Shown here: positions 34,481 through 45,757 of the stretch, in pieces
Layout: each line of letters starts with the position of its first letter
Numbering within the stretch: position 1 is the stretch's first letter
DNA from: Aquila chrysaetos chrysaetos
Taxonomy: Eukaryota; Chordata; Aves; Accipitriformes; Accipitridae
DNA: 64,000 bases
NCBI RefSeq assembly: GCF_900496995.4
Contig: NW_024470402.1
Coordinates: forward strand, 1-64,000
Reading direction: 5' to 3'
Translations under genes and position numbers: made by a program
Notes under the pieces: generated by a model
What the model was told of the DNA's origin: nothing
Seen by the model: the letters and a program-made list of their open reading frames with translations, nothing else
Database searches by the model: none

Positions 34481-36719
34481 TGCAGCCGCCGTCCCCGCTG
34501 GCTCCCGGCGAGGAGCAGCGCCTTTCTGCTCTGCCCAGGGAGGCGGGCAGCAGAGATCCTCCTGCCCACGGGCAGCCCTCGGTCCTGCCGCAGGGACCGG
34601 CCACTGCTGACACGGGACATGCAGGGCCTCTTCTCGGGCGTCTGACTTGCCCCACTGGGATAGCCAAGGGAGCCCTGAGCAGGTGCTCCCCTCTGCTCTG
34701 TAAGCACAGGGACTCCCCTGCGAAGTTGCTAATGCGAAACTTGACTTAGAAAACAACACCCGGAAGGGGTTCCACATTTTGTTTCTTTCTCCTCTGCCCA
34801 ACAGAAAACTGCTGGAGGCTGCATTTCTGGGGTGTGCATTTCTGGGATCTAGTTTGTCCCTCTGTGCACATGCCTCTTGTCATGCTAAGTCTGTTTTGGA
34901 AAGCAAAGAGCTGCTCCTGGAGAGGAGAAGCTGTGGGGGAAGCTGAGAAAAGCAGCCATGATGGCAGGCCAACATATTCCCATTACTGGAGTGATGTCAC
35001 CTGAGTCGGCCATGACAGTTGGCAGCGAGGCCTTCTGACGTGACAAAGAAAGTTCAAGCTCAGTGGAAGAGAGGGAGTGGGGAATATGTCCAAAGCAGAG
35101 ATGTGCCATGGGGAAAGAGGAGGAGGCAAAGAGTTGGAGGCACCTGGAGAAAAGTGTCTCTGTGAGGGTACTGGAAGGTGGATGAGAAGCCCCATTCCCC
35201 CCTGGACGGGGTAAGAATGCTAAGATTTGGATCCCACCTGGAGGTGGAATTCAGGTCTGCCCTCAAGGCTGACTGTACACGAAGACCCTGAGAGAGGTTT
35301 CAGGGTCTTGTAGGAAAACACAGGACATCTTGGGAGGGCAAAACAGATAAATATGCTGGAATACTGGGGCACAAAACTAACTCCTTCCAGAATGACATTT
35401 CAAGTGAGCTGAGTGCTTTTTTCACACGCACCTTACATCTGAAACTGATTGTTCCTTTGGCCATCTTTCCATTTTCTTTTCATGTTTGTAACATCTCAGG
35501 CGGTCCTTGACCATGAATGCCATGGTTTAGTGTTGCTGCAGGTGCTTGCAGGGAGACACTTCAAAGACTGAGCTCAGCAGGGGCTTTCCCCCAGAGCCTT
35601 CACTCAAAAGACCCAGTCTTGTCTGGGGACAGGAGCCTTTCAGCACCTTGAGGGAACTCGCACACCTGAGGAACTTCGGCCAGAGGTCACTGTAAAGGTG
35701 TGTGAAGGTGAGAGCTGCTGGCTCGCTAAGGCTGTCAGCTCAAGCCCCTTTTTCCTTTCAAAGGGAAGAACAAGTAAAAGGGAAGTGGAGAAACAAAGCA
35801 CACAATGACCACCGGATCTCTCAGTAAGTGATAAGGAAGACAAGGAGGGAGACCAGAGCTCTTCAGCCGCTAATTGATGGGGTCATGAGGAAACTGCAGG
35901 CGTGGCTCTGGCAGTGGGTCATCCTGAGTTTTATAACGATTATGGATGTTTGAGGGGGGTCCTGCAGGATTAGGCTATGCCTTATTAAGGAATGCTTAGG
36001 AGAGGGGTCAGGTGTGGGGGGGAAAGAGAGTCCTGGAGAGGTGTAAGAAGAGGCAAAAGAGGGGAGGAGGAAGGCTAAAAGGAGGTAGCTGCCACCTAAG
36101 CAGGGGACTTGTCAGTGCACTTGCTGGGATGAGCCCTGTGCCTGATCAGTAAAGTCGGAAAACTGGAGGGACCGCATTGCACGTGTATGTCTGAGAGGTG
36201 AAAGGCCCGGTGACTGGAGGGACCTCAGTGTGTTTTCTCCTTTTAATTTGTGAATTGAACCTGATGTTGCATGGGTGTGTATGGCATTTGGGTAGGGTAT
36301 TTCAAGCTGGCCTGGGCAGTGAGTTGGAGGAAAATCTGTATCTAAAGTGTGAGCCAGAGGTGGGTAAGGGAGCCCAAGGCCAGCACATGGATGATAGGCT
36401 GATATTACCAAGACATGGCCTTGTTTGAGGGATCCCGGAATGTGGGGGTGATTGTGAGAGGAGAGGGTGCTTGCATGCATCTGTTTGCTAGTGAACATCA
36501 GGCTGGCCTATCTAGAGAGAAGAAGACGACCCAGGTGGTGGGTGAGAGGGCCCAGGCTCCAGGCAGGGCTATTAGAAGGGCTGAAGGCCCATGCTGATAT
36601 TTGAGGGATGCAGGACTGTGGGCGTGCTTGTGACTGCAGAGGGCGAGGCGGGGTGTGTTTTCAGTAGGGGACTGTGTGTCACAGGCATACTGGGGACAGT
36701 CAAGTGAGGGTCCACTTAG
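34481..36719. other. Spacer downstream of V gene A1
   Basis: About 2.2 kb without a recognised gene. It aligns to 54400-56630 in block B with many one-base differences in length, densest around 35150-36250. This looks like uneven consensus quality rather than biology. Confidence 0.5.
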
Positions 36720-37135
36720 ATGATGAATACACTGGAGCATCTCCTATATGCAGAAAGGCCAAGCGAGCTGGGAGTGTTCAGCAGAGAGAAGTCTCAGGGG
36801 AGATGTCATCAATGTGCACAAATACCTGAAGGGAGGCTGTGAAGATGGAGCCAGGCTCTTCTCCAGGGTGTCCAGTGACGGGACAAGAGGCATTTGGCAC
36901 AAGCTGAAAGGAGGCTCTGTCTGAACTCCAGGAAACCCTTTTTCACTGGGAGAGTGAGGGAGCACTGACACAGGATGCGCAGAGAGGTCATGGAGTCTCC
37001 AGCCTTGGAGGTTCTCAAAATCCGCCTGGTCATAGTCCTTCACAACCAGCTCTAGGTCACCCTTCCTGAGGTGGGGTTTGGACCCAATGACGTCCAGTGG
37101 CCTCTTCCAAATTTAACAGTTCTGTGTTTCTCTAA
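36720..37135 (+). mobile_element. CR1 LINE, 3' fragment
   Basis: Contains the CR1 3' series: CAAATACCTGAAGGGAGGCTGTGAAGATGGAGCCAGGCTC in nucleotide form, a TGACACAGGATGCGCAGAG segment, and the end CCAGTGGCCTCTTCCAAATT to TTCTGTGTTTCT. It is present at the same place in block B (56630-57042), so it predates the duplication. Confidence 0.85.
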
Positions 37136-37139
37136 CACA

Positions 37140-37330
37140 AGACATGAGGAGGGTCTGAGAGAACTGGACTTCTTCAGCCTTCAAAAGAGAGCTTAAGAGA
37201 GAGCTTTTTGATGCTTCGAACACTTGACTGGAGGATGAAGGGCCAGATGGAACCAAACTCTTCTTGAGCACAGTGATAGAGCAAAAGGCAAGGGGCACGT
37301 TCCGGAACAGGGGAAACTGCTACTAGAAAT
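37140..37330 (+). mobile_element. Second short CR1 fragment
   Basis: GGGTCTGAGAGAACTGGACT, TTCAGCCTTCAAAAGAGAGC and AAAAGGCAAGGGGCACGTTC belong to an earlier part of the CR1 3' region than the fragment just before it, so it is a separate or rearranged piece. Its counterpart is at 57045-57240. Confidence 0.75.
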
Positions 37331-38741
37331 TTGGAATTGTGGGGTTTTTTAATGATGAGGGTGGAGCGTGATTGTAGATAGATCCCAGTAAGAATGGGAC
37401 TCTGGCTCCACAGAGTGTTGATTAAAATACCGTTAATTGGAGGTAACACCAGAAGGTAAAAGGGGATAGCACAGGTGACGTTATGCCCCTTCAGATACTG
37501 GAAACCCTGAGTTATGGAGCATGAGGTGGAGCTCGAGTTGGGGTTTAGCACATAGTGCAAATCCTGCCCATGCTGAGACTGGCTGGCTTTGTCATCTTTT
37601 AAGTTTTCATGGGATTTTCTTAGAAATAGACCACTCCTAATTTCTACTGTTCAGCAGAAGGACGTTTATAAGAAAGCACAGTGCTTCACTCCTAGATGAA
37701 GACAAGGACGGGCTCATGGCAATGTTGCCGAGTTTGCCAAGTGATATATACAGCTCAGCACAGCACAGGCCTGTGCCTACTCAGGTTAGGTTAACTTAAC
37801 GATAACGAAGAGTTGGTTATCTCTGCCATGACTGGTGTGTGGGGTGGCTTTGGAGTTAATGTGGAAAGGGGGTGGGAGTAGGGGTCCCCACCTGCCCATC
37901 CGCCACCCCTTCACGTGCCCTTTCATCTCTGGGGTGCAGAGCTACCCTATCCTCACCCCTCGCAGTGCAGCAATCCAATGTGTGCCCCATGAGCGCCCTG
38001 GGAGTAGTAGGTACCTACTGATCCCTCATCCTGTTTCCTGCTGACCCCTCACTCTTTCCCTATGGAATAAATGATCCTTGTCAACTCTGGGTTTGTGGCA
38101 TCTCACGGTCCCGTTGGAGCCAGGTTGCTCTCCCACACTGTGGGTTATCCCACCAGAATAAGACACAGCCAGAACCCCTGGGCTGCTGCACAGCAGGGTT
38201 CATCTCCTAGTGCTGGGGACTTGGAGGAGGGGACAACTTGCCTGTGTTGTTCTCAGGCAGCTGAGGAAGGAAAGTGAGGAAGTGACAGATATAGAGGAGA
38301 CTTCTGTTTCCAGAAGAAATAGCAGTGTCCCTGGTGAGCTGAGGACCCCAGGGGAAGATGTGAAACTTAGTGGGGAAGAAACCCCTGTCCTCCCAAGTGG
38401 ACCAGCACTGGGTGTGCAGAAGAGCAGGTGATTCTAGCTGGGGAGGTGTGGACTCCACTGTGAGCTGCCCAGGAACAGCCTCTTCCCATGCCTGGGGACC
38501 ACAGGGACCCCCATGGTGGAAATGTTCAGAATGCCATTGGCTGAGTGAGCCACAGGTGTTGCTGCTGGAGGAGGGAGACACCCAGGAGGAGCATTTCAGG
38601 CACAGGAAGGACAGATAATTTCTCTTTCCCGCTTCTTCCTTTGCTCCCCCAGCAGAGTTGTTTCTGGCAGCTCTGTTATCTCGGGGCTGGGACGTGGTTT
38701 TCTGACTCTCTCACTCAGCAAACAGGCAGGTTGGTCTCAGC
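37331..38741. other. Spacer up to the relic leader exon
   Basis: No gene recognised. The last about 280 bases (38460-38741) resemble the 5' flank of V gene A2 (42790-43000), sharing TGCTGCTGGAGGAGGGA and TTGGTCTCAGCATGCACCTC. They are therefore an old duplicate of that V promoter region. Confidence 0.55.
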
Positions 38742-38790
38742 ATGCACCTCGGACATCTCATCCTCACTGTCTTCGTGGGGTAACTGCCAG
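38742..38790 (+). pseudogene. Orphan V leader exon with in-frame stop
   Basis: Reads MHLGHLILTVFVG and then TAA, followed by CTGCCAG and the donor GTAAGT at 38791. It matches the leader exon of V gene A2 (43001), including the donor and the sequence around it. The stop lies inside the exon in both blocks (here and at 58654), so it is older than the block duplication. The intron similarity continues for some hundreds of bases, but no V exon follows. A CA-rich tract begins near 39420 instead. Confidence 0.8.
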
Positions 38791-39419
38791 GTAAGTCCTG
38801 GCTTTCTATAAACACATACTACTTCTTCTCCCAAGGAAACCCTTGCCAGCCTTATCAGGATCATGCAGAGAACTACTCTTGACTGACAGGAAAACGCTGG
38901 GAAATAGCCGCTCCCATTTGTGGTTTTGCAATAGTTCTCTCAAGGTGCTGCTACTGTTGGAAACAAGATTTGAGCAGAGAGGAGAGATACCTCAGAGCCC
39001 TTCTCCTGCTTTTCCCTCCCCTGCAAGCCCTCTCTCTCTGCCTCTCTCTTCTGATCCACCTGCTGTCACTGTAGATCTCAGCTCTCTCTGCACTCCCATA
39101 TTTCTCCCTTTCCACCACAAATTAGCAGATCCTGTCCAAGCTGTGACAGGGACTTCAAAGGTCTCATCTCACGGACAAGAATTGGGTGTCCCATTCTGCC
39201 TCCTGGCTGGCACATGACTGTCATGGCTGCCAGTTTTCTCCTGGTTGCCAACACAGCCAGCGCTCCCTTTTTCAAGCTCAGCATTGTGTGTACTCAGGGA
39301 GCTAGGAGCCCTCAGAGATGACAGGGATGGGGAAGTAGGATGAATCTTTTCGCCACAGCTCCATGGACCCCTCAACCTGCGGGAGGGATGCTGGTCCCGG
39401 TACATGGTGCTCAGGCATG
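38791..39419 (+). other. Relic V intron after orphan leader
   Basis: Diverged copy of the intron of V gene A2 (compare 43050-43600), with shared landmarks such as TTGTGGTTTTGCAATAG versus GGTGGTTTTGCACCTG and the CTCTCCTGGCTGGCACATG-like segment. No V exon or RSS is recognisable before the CA tract. Confidence 0.6.
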
Positions 39420-39850
39420 ACAGGCTTGAAAACACGTGTGCATGCACATCCATATGTAGATGCACACATCTTAACCCTCCAGGACATGTCGTCACATAAA
39501 TGTTCACATGTGCTTATACGCACCTGCACACTCACACTTGCATGTAGATATATATGCAAGCGCCGGTACGAACACAGATATAGACGTGCTTATCTGCACA
39601 CAATATGCCCACCCACATACACTCACATGCACACTCAAAACACACACTGACTTTCTCACCTGCACAAACGTGCATGTACACAAACAGAGGCACAGACACA
39701 GACAGAAATGCACTTGTTTACACACACATTGGCAGACACTCACTCTCACATGTGCAGTTGCAAATGCACACACAAATGCAAACACATAGGCACAAATACG
39801 CCCACAAGAACAGACAGATGCACAGGCACACAAGGAAGCACAGCCTCCCC
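39420..39850. repeat. CA/TG-rich degenerate repeat
   Basis: Imperfect repeats of ACACATGCACAC and ACAGACACAGACAG types, nearly identical to 59345-59760. It sits where the V exon of the relic leader would be expected. The open frames through it are repeat artefacts. Confidence 0.85.
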
Positions 39851-40894
39851 CAACATTCCAATGACCAGGACTCCACCAGCCAGCTCTCTGCCTCTGTGCC
39901 CCTCACCTTTAGGCAAGTCCTTGAAAGCCCAGTGCTAAAAGTTACATCAGGCACCAGATGTCCCTGGTGGATTTCATGACAGCAAAGGGCTTTTCTGGGC
40001 TGAACGAAAGTAGTTCAATCAGTTGTGTTCTCATCAGAGGCGAGAGAGAAGGTGTATTGGGGTCCAGGCTGCTGGGTCTTTTTTGGACATTCAGCCTGTT
40101 CACATGTGAAGTCCATTCATGAGAGACAAAGTCAAAGCTAGAGACAATCCCTACTGCTGCAGCTCCAGGAGTTCCCCACCTAACAAGGCAAAGGAATCCC
40201 AAAGTCTGACAAGATCCAGCCGATCCCTGGTGATCGCTGTAGGGCAGTCATGGAGGTCTGGGACCAGTTCCATCTTCAAAGCAGGGAGAGGTGCTGCCCT
40301 GACATGCTCACACATCAGCAAAGGGTTGTGTGTCTGAGCTGAGCCAGATGGCCTGCAGCTGCAAATGCTGAGGCTGGGACACCAGAAAGGAAGCTGGCCT
40401 GATGAGGTTGCCTTAAGATAAGTACCCTCTTTTCAAAAGCCAAACTAGTATTAATCAGCAGGTGGCATCCGGAGGAGATTGCAAACTGCCTGAGCCAAGC
40501 CCTAACATCTGTCAGTTAACCTGGCTCCTTAGAGCTCATGGAGCTGCACTGCTGGAGAAGTCTGTCTCTGTGTCGCCTTTTAGCACTGGAGCAGTCCCCA
40601 GAGCCACGGGCGTGGTGGCAGGAGGCTGTGCCCAGCACTGCACAGGCACCAGGAGAAAAAGCCTTGTGCCCTGAGAGTCTCCTAGAAGGGCTGTTTTTTT
40701 CCAAGTGTCCTCACCTGGTCTGGAAGGCTCCTATTCAGGTCCCCCCCAGCTGTGACATGCCTCCCTTGGAAGGAGTCCAGCTCCTAACTATGCTCTGCAA
40801 GTGCAGCATCAGGAAGGAAGGTGCCAGCCCCATGGGTTTGTTAGCAATCTTCTCAGAAAGCAGCTGCAACATCGCTTAGGGTAGTCAGCTGCTG
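39851..40894. other. Spacer, nothing recognised
   Basis: About 1 kb, highly similar to 59760-60814 in block B. No domain or repeat family was recognised. Confidence 0.45.
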
Positions 40895-41107
40895 CTGTAG
40901 TAAGGAAGAAAATTTTTACGATAAGGGTGGTGAGTCACTGGAATGGGTTGCCCAGAGAAGTTGTGGATGCCCCGTCCTTGGAAGTGTTCGTGGTCAGGCT
41001 GGACGGGGCTTTGAGCAACCTGATCGAGTGAGAGATGTCCCCCCATGGCGGGGGGTCGGCCTCGATGGTCTTTCAAGGTCCCTTCCAACCCACCCATTCT
41101 AGGAGTC
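40895..41107 (+). mobile_element. CR1 LINE 3' end
   Basis: AAGGAAGAAAATTTTTACGA, GGGTTGCCCAGAGAAGTTGT, and the end GGTCTTTCAAGGTCCCTTCC with ATTCTAGGAGTCTCTG. It is a short, comparatively well preserved 3' tip, shared with block B (60815-61026). Confidence 0.88.
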
Positions 41108-41126
41108 TCTGACAGCCCGAGACATG

Positions 41127-41143
41127 CCCGCCAGGGAGCGCTG
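41127..41143 (+). promoter_or_regulatory. CTCF-like site between V genes A1 and A2
   Basis: CCCGCCAGGGAGCGCTG matches the CTCF core and differs by one base from the motif after V gene A1. It begins 20 bases after a CR1 tip, in a GC-rich island of about 170 bases. It is also present at 61044. The function is inferred. Confidence 0.5.
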
Positions 41144-41608
41144 CTGCTCTGCTCGCCGGGGCCACCTTGCCCCACCCAGCCCCTCCCGGCCCCGGGCCCC
41201 GGGGCGCTTCCCCTGCCGCCAGGCATTGTCATCAGCATCAGCACTGCCGCCGGCATCGAGCATCGCCATGGCAGTCGGCATCCAGCTTCTTCCGAGCTTC
41301 TCCATCGTTTCCCACCACGGGATCTCTTCCGGTCCTCGGAAGCCATCCCGCAGAGTCAGGGCTTTGAGCCCAACACAGACACGAGACAATGACGTAGAGG
41401 TGACTGAAACCCTCAGGCTTTCTCCATAGGTCCCAGACCATGAGGCTGTTGTAGAGCATTTGGCTCCACAGCAAATGCAGAGCCTTTTGGTGTGCAGGTG
41501 AAGTCCCAGAGATGGGATGCAAGCTTGGACGCGCCTAGTGTCCGATACACGTTGGGGGCTCAAGGGGTGCCAAGGTCATGTGTCAGAGGCGGTCAGAAAG
41601 AGGATTGC

Positions 41609-41937
41609 TTTGTTGCCTAAAGGGGTCGAAGGTCTGAGGTTTGCTGAAGCCGAAAGCCGTCCACTGACCAGAAAGATTTCTGTCCCGCTGGTCCCCAGGG
41701 AAGCCTGCATGGCTCTAGTAGCTCACTCAGCTGTTCAAGGTCCATGCTCCCGGGCTGCAGAAGCAGAGAGGAAGACCTGGTTTCCGCAACGGCAGAGGCC
41801 CCTGTCCTGAACTGGCCAAGGACGCCTTCTCCAGGCGTTCCTTGGATGGGCTTCCAACAAGCCAGGTTGCGTGCTTGCCTCAGCGGTGGTGTCTGGGAGG
41901 CCAGGGCAGCACAAGCAGCTGTGCCCTTGTAGGAAAT
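41609..41937. repeat. About 330 bases present only in block A
   Basis: In block B the flanks GGTCAGAAAGAG and CAGACCAACTGCACTCTGAG are almost directly joined (61500-61517). The last about 40 bases belong to a CR1 fragment that continues past 41937 in both blocks, so block B more likely lost the piece than block A gained it. Confidence 0.75.
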
Positions 41938-42215
41938 CAGACCAACTGCACTCTGAGATGTGTTTTTGAAAAGGTAGCCAGCCAGGGAGGTGATCCTTCT
42001 CCTCTGTCACTCATGAGACCCTGCCTGGAGTCTTTTTATTTCTCACTTTTTTTTGACCCTGAAAATTCTCAAGTACTGGAATGCACTGTTCACAGATATT
42101 TTACAGGCTCATGACAGGCACAGCCCTGAGCAGCCTGATCTAATGAGACCTGCTCTGAGCAGGGACTTGGAGTGGGTGATCTGCAGAGGACCTATCCACC
42201 CTAAATTGTGCTATG
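41896..42215 (+). mobile_element. Old CR1 LINE fragment
   Basis: Strongly decayed CR1 3' part: GGAGGTGATCCTTCTCCTCT, CATGAGACCCTGCCTGGAGT, and the tail CCTGATCTAATGAGACCTGC with GGGACTTGGAGTGGGTGATC. Block B has the shorter form, 61515-61815. Confidence 0.75.
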
Positions 42216-43000
42216 GTAAGAGTAAAAATAGCGTGGCTACAAGGATTTGTTAAAGGCTACAAGGAAGGAGAGGTCAAATGCAGATCCTACTTGTTTTGAG
42301 GAAACCAAGAATGGAAGGGTTATGGTCAAGTGAAAGGACTGTTTATTTGCATTTGAGTGGGTTTTTTTTTTTCCCCCAACAAGCTTTTCAGCAGCTGATT
42401 TCTGAGATTTATGAGATGGGATGGGCAGTGTGGCTAGAAACGTCGTTTATTGGTTCCTGAGATATCTTCTCCTGAATAGAGGGAGAAAGTCCACAGTGCC
42501 TGGAGGGGCTGAGTGGGACAGTTGGTGTCTGCAGGGTGTGGGGTTGTTGACCATTGTGTTTGTGATTGCTGCAGCCTTGGGGTGTGCTGAGAGGAGCTTG
42601 GGGCACCATACAGGAGCCAGGAGAGGCCAACTCAGCCACGGTCTTGAGGCTGGTGAAACAGGAGGCACGAGGCATCAAGGAGAGAGAGACTCCCAAGATG
42701 TTGCACAGGAGGATGTGTCAGCGAGCTTGGTCACCAGGTGCGTGTCTATCCCCCTTTGAACCCCTCACCTTGGAAAAGCAAAGGTGTTGTCTGCAGGAGC
42801 AACACGTGTCACTGCTGGAGGAGGGAGGACCACAGCATGGGCAATTCAAGCGTGCTAAGGAGAAGCATTTTGTCTTGCCTGTTTCATTCTTTGTTGCCCT
42901 TGCTGAGTCATTTCCGGCAGCTGTGCTCTCTCAGGGCTCTTGGTGGGGCCGTGTGGCTTTTTTGAGTCTCTCTCACACATGCAGGAGGATTGGTCTCAGC
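42216..43000 (+). other. 5' flank of V gene A2
   Basis: The 3' half (about 42780-43000) is shared with the orphan-leader flank at 38460 and is likely the promoter. It carries TGAGTCA (an AP-1-like word near 42904) but no clear TATA box. The rest has no recognised feature. Confidence 0.4.
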
Positions 43001-44298
43001 ATGCACCTCGGGTATCTCATCCTCGCTGCTTTCCTGAGGCAACCACTAGGTAAGCACTGCTTTGACCGAGGCTTGATTCCTCTTCCCCCCAGGAGACCCT
43101 CACCCCCTCAACAGTTCTCTGCAGGGAGCTGCTCGTGAATTATGGGCAAATGTTGGGGAACATCAGATCACACGGGTGGTTTTGCACCTGCTTTCTCAAG
43201 ATGCAGTTACCGATGGAAAAGAAAAATGGGACCAAGAAGAAGCCTCTCCTCTCCCGATCATCTTAGACCCCTGCCCTTCCTTTTCTCTTGCCAACCATCC
43301 ACCTCTCTCTGCCTCTCTCTGCTGATCTGCCTGGGCCCAGCGTTTCACAGACATATGACTGCAGAAGCTCTTTTCTATCTCAGCAGTACCTATTTTCTGA
43401 GGCACAGGACTTTTGAAAGATGATGCAGGGACATGAAAGCTCTCTCATCCCACTCTCATTCTTAGGGTGTCCCAGCATCTCTCCTGGCTGGCACATGTCA
43501 TGCAGCATGCCCTGGCTATCCATTCCTCCTGTGTGATTGCAATGCCAGGGCTTCCTTTTCCCTCCCCTCCCTTAACCTTGGAGCCTTTTGAGAGCACAGG
43601 GAATGGGGGAGCAGGATGAAACTTCTCACAGGAGGTCCCGGGTCCCTCACCCTGCTGGAGGTGTCCTGCAGCCAGCACAGCAAGGCCAGGCACTACAGGC
43701 TCTTCCCTGGAGCCTCCAGGCAGTAGGAGGAGAGTGAGGATGGAAGACCTGGGTGAAAGCACAGCTCTCTCAGGGGGTATCCCTGTGGGAGGTTATTGGC
43801 ATTACAGTGCTATGGGATCGACGCTGAGCTGAGGTCTCAGACCTCCTGCCCAAAGACACTCACCACCTTGCTGTTCCCACCCATGGGGGTCTTGCTGCAG
43901 AGCAAGACACGGGGAACCTTCTCCTCTGGCACTTTGCATCCCCTCTTGTTTTGCATCTTGGAGCCTTTCCCTGCACAGCTGCTGACCCTTGCTTTCTTCC
44001 AGGCACCATGGGGCAGACCACCGTCACCCAGCAAGAAGGACAAGTCACAGTCAAGGAGAGAGGCACCTTCCAAACAACCTGCACGTACCAGACTTCTGGC
44101 TTTAATAGATTGCTCTGGTACCAGCAGAGGAAAGGCCAAGGTCCACAGCTTATCTCATATCAGGCAGCAGCTGGCCCCAGGCGGAAGTGGGCCGTCTCAC
44201 CACGTTGCTGAACACACCGGGGAAGAACAGCCTTCTCCGGCTGGAGGAGAAGTCCGAGGTCTCTGACGCTGCCGTTGTACCCTCTGTGCTGTGCAGGA
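43001..44298 (+). CDS. TCR V gene A2 (ends CAVQ), frame broken as read
   Basis: Two-exon TCR alpha-type V gene. The leader exon 43001-43049 encodes [16 protein letters not shown] and is spliced in phase 1 at GTAAGC. The V exon 44003-44298 follows TTCTTCCAG. It starts [20 protein letters not shown], has the first Cys in TTCTYQ, a CDR1 of TSGFNR, and [20 protein letters not shown]. From framework 3 onward it carries several one-base insertions relative to block B (for example GCGGAAGTGGGCC against GCGGAGTGGCC), so the reading stops early as assembled. The nucleotides still encode a normal framework 3 and a Y-x-C-A-V ending in the other copy. Consensus error and true pseudogene are both possible. 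The leader, splice sites and RSS are intact. Confidence 0.78.
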
Positions 44299-44337
44299 CA
44301 CCCTGGTGCAGGAAGCTTCCTTGGCTGTGCAACAAGC
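44299..44337 (+). other. 23-spacer RSS of V gene A2
   Basis: Heptamer CACCCTG (5 of 7, CAC start kept), a 23-base spacer and nonamer GCAACAAGC (6 of 9). It is identical to the RSS at 63892 in block B. Confidence 0.72.
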
Positions 44338-45751
44338 CAGGGGAGAGAGGGCATTGGTTTGTGTGAGGCTGAGCTTTGGGGGAAGGGGGCCCTCAGCTCT
44401 CCCCTGGCTTGTTGCTTGCCCTGTACACCCAGAGCTCTGCAGGTCAAAAATCCTCTTCCAGGAGAGGACAGTGTCAGTGGCCTCGAGAGGAAGAAGAGGT
44501 GGTGAACGAGTCTCAGGTTCCCTCGTTTTCACCGTGGGTTACTGCAGGGTGATTCTGCCCATGGCTTTGGAGAAGTGTATGGGCAATGTAGCTGAGGGGT
44601 TGGGACCCGCTTGTGCATGCTTCCCTGCTGCTCTTAACTTTCTGGTTTTGTCTCTACTGCACGTTGCTTCTTCAGGTATTCCTGCAAACCTGTTCCTTAG
44701 AGTACCTGCTGCCGGATGTGTCCCTCAGAGGTCAGAGTTGAAAGTAAGAGCAAAAATGTAAATAACATGCCACAGGAACAACGCTCCTTCCAGGAATTAC
44801 TGATTACACAACAATTTTGGAAAAATACTCAGACTACTCTGTGGCTCCTCCCGTTGCTGCATGCCTACGTGCTGTGATCCAGAGGACCTGCTGTCCCGCA
44901 GTGCACTCTGCCGGTCCTTGGAGGCCTCCTCATGCCCTGCCTCGCTGGGCTTTCCCCAGCCCTGCCTCATTTCTTTGCAGTGGGACCCAGGCTGTACAAA
45001 ACTCTGTACAAGAGCACAGTGGGGGGAAGAGACCGCCAGGCAGAGGTGGCTGCAACAGGCCCTGCCAGGAGAAGAGCCAGCTTTGAGGAAAGCTGCTTTC
45101 ATGCTTGGCAGAAGGCCAGGCACCACAGAGCAGCAATGGGGGCTTGGGCACTGGCTGCTGTCCTTGGCTCCCTGTCTGGTGGGAGCTGGGGCTGTGTGAG
45201 AAGCATGAGGACACCTGGGTGTGGCCTGGCCAGGCTGATTTCAACATCAGCCTGTGAGTCACCTTAGCCCTGCACAGCTTGTAACTGCGGGGCTGTGCAG
45301 GCACTGTTTCGGGGCGGTGGAGGGTGTGTAGGTAGAATTCCCTTCTGCAACAGGTTTGTCAGCTGTTGCACCTCTCAGAGCCCTCCAGCACCACCCGGGC
45401 TCCTCACTGGGGGATAGCAGTGGTTGGGCTCCCCATCTTCGCAGGACCTGCTCTGAGGCCAAGGGGCCATACCTGAGCAGAGATGCCAGAATGCAGGGCC
45501 TGATCTCCCACTGGCTGTGGAGGAGCTGAGGTATGTCCTTCCTCAGCTTCAAGAGGCAAGTGACTGCAAGGGACCATTGCCCTGGTCTCCCCACCCACCA
45601 ACCCTATCCTCTGGACATGATGAAAGTTTCACTTGCGTCCTCACCCTTCTCCCCGCCACAACCAAAGGCAATGCCTTTCGTCCTTGGCACCATGAGACAA
45701 TGTCCACCAAGAAAAGGATTACGTGGAGGCAGAGGCTGTGATGCGGAAAAC
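44338..45751. other. Spacer between V gene A2 and keratin gene 2
   Basis: No gene recognised. The first about 110 bases match the end of block B at the window edge. The part near 45490-45600 (CACTGGCTGTGGAGGAGCTG, CTCAGCTTCAAGAGGCA) matches the keratin 3' flanks at 52795-52860 and 26395, so it belongs to the keratin duplication. Confidence 0.5.
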
Positions 45752-45757
45752 TTTAAT
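45752..45757 (-). promoter_or_regulatory. Poly(A) signal of feather keratin gene 2
   Basis: ATTAAA in the minus sense, about 400 bases past the stop codon, in a context similar to 26590. Confidence 0.65.

Larger units (their letters stand above)
33836..44450 (+). repeat. Block A of a >10-kb segmental duplication
   Basis: Aligns in the same orientation with 53792-64000 (block B) from the V-gene A1 intron through V gene A2 and beyond. The offset is about 19.94 kb at the left and 19.60 kb at the right. The main length difference is 41609-41937, present only here. Block B carries about 22 extra bases near 61690. By eye the copies are mostly well above 95 percent identical. Block B ends at the assembly gap on the left and the window edge on the right, so neither true boundary is visible. 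Confidence 0.92.

Noticed and set aside
32436-34801. Long open frames of 160-310 codons on both strands
   Set aside because: They are Arg/Ala/Pro/Gly-rich products of GC-rich DNA with few stops. They overlap the V gene and have no domain.
39420-39979. Open frames with His/Thr/Cys periodic peptides (also at 2210-2723 and 59419-60038)
   Set aside because: They are translations of CA/TG-rich repeats, open in several frames at once.
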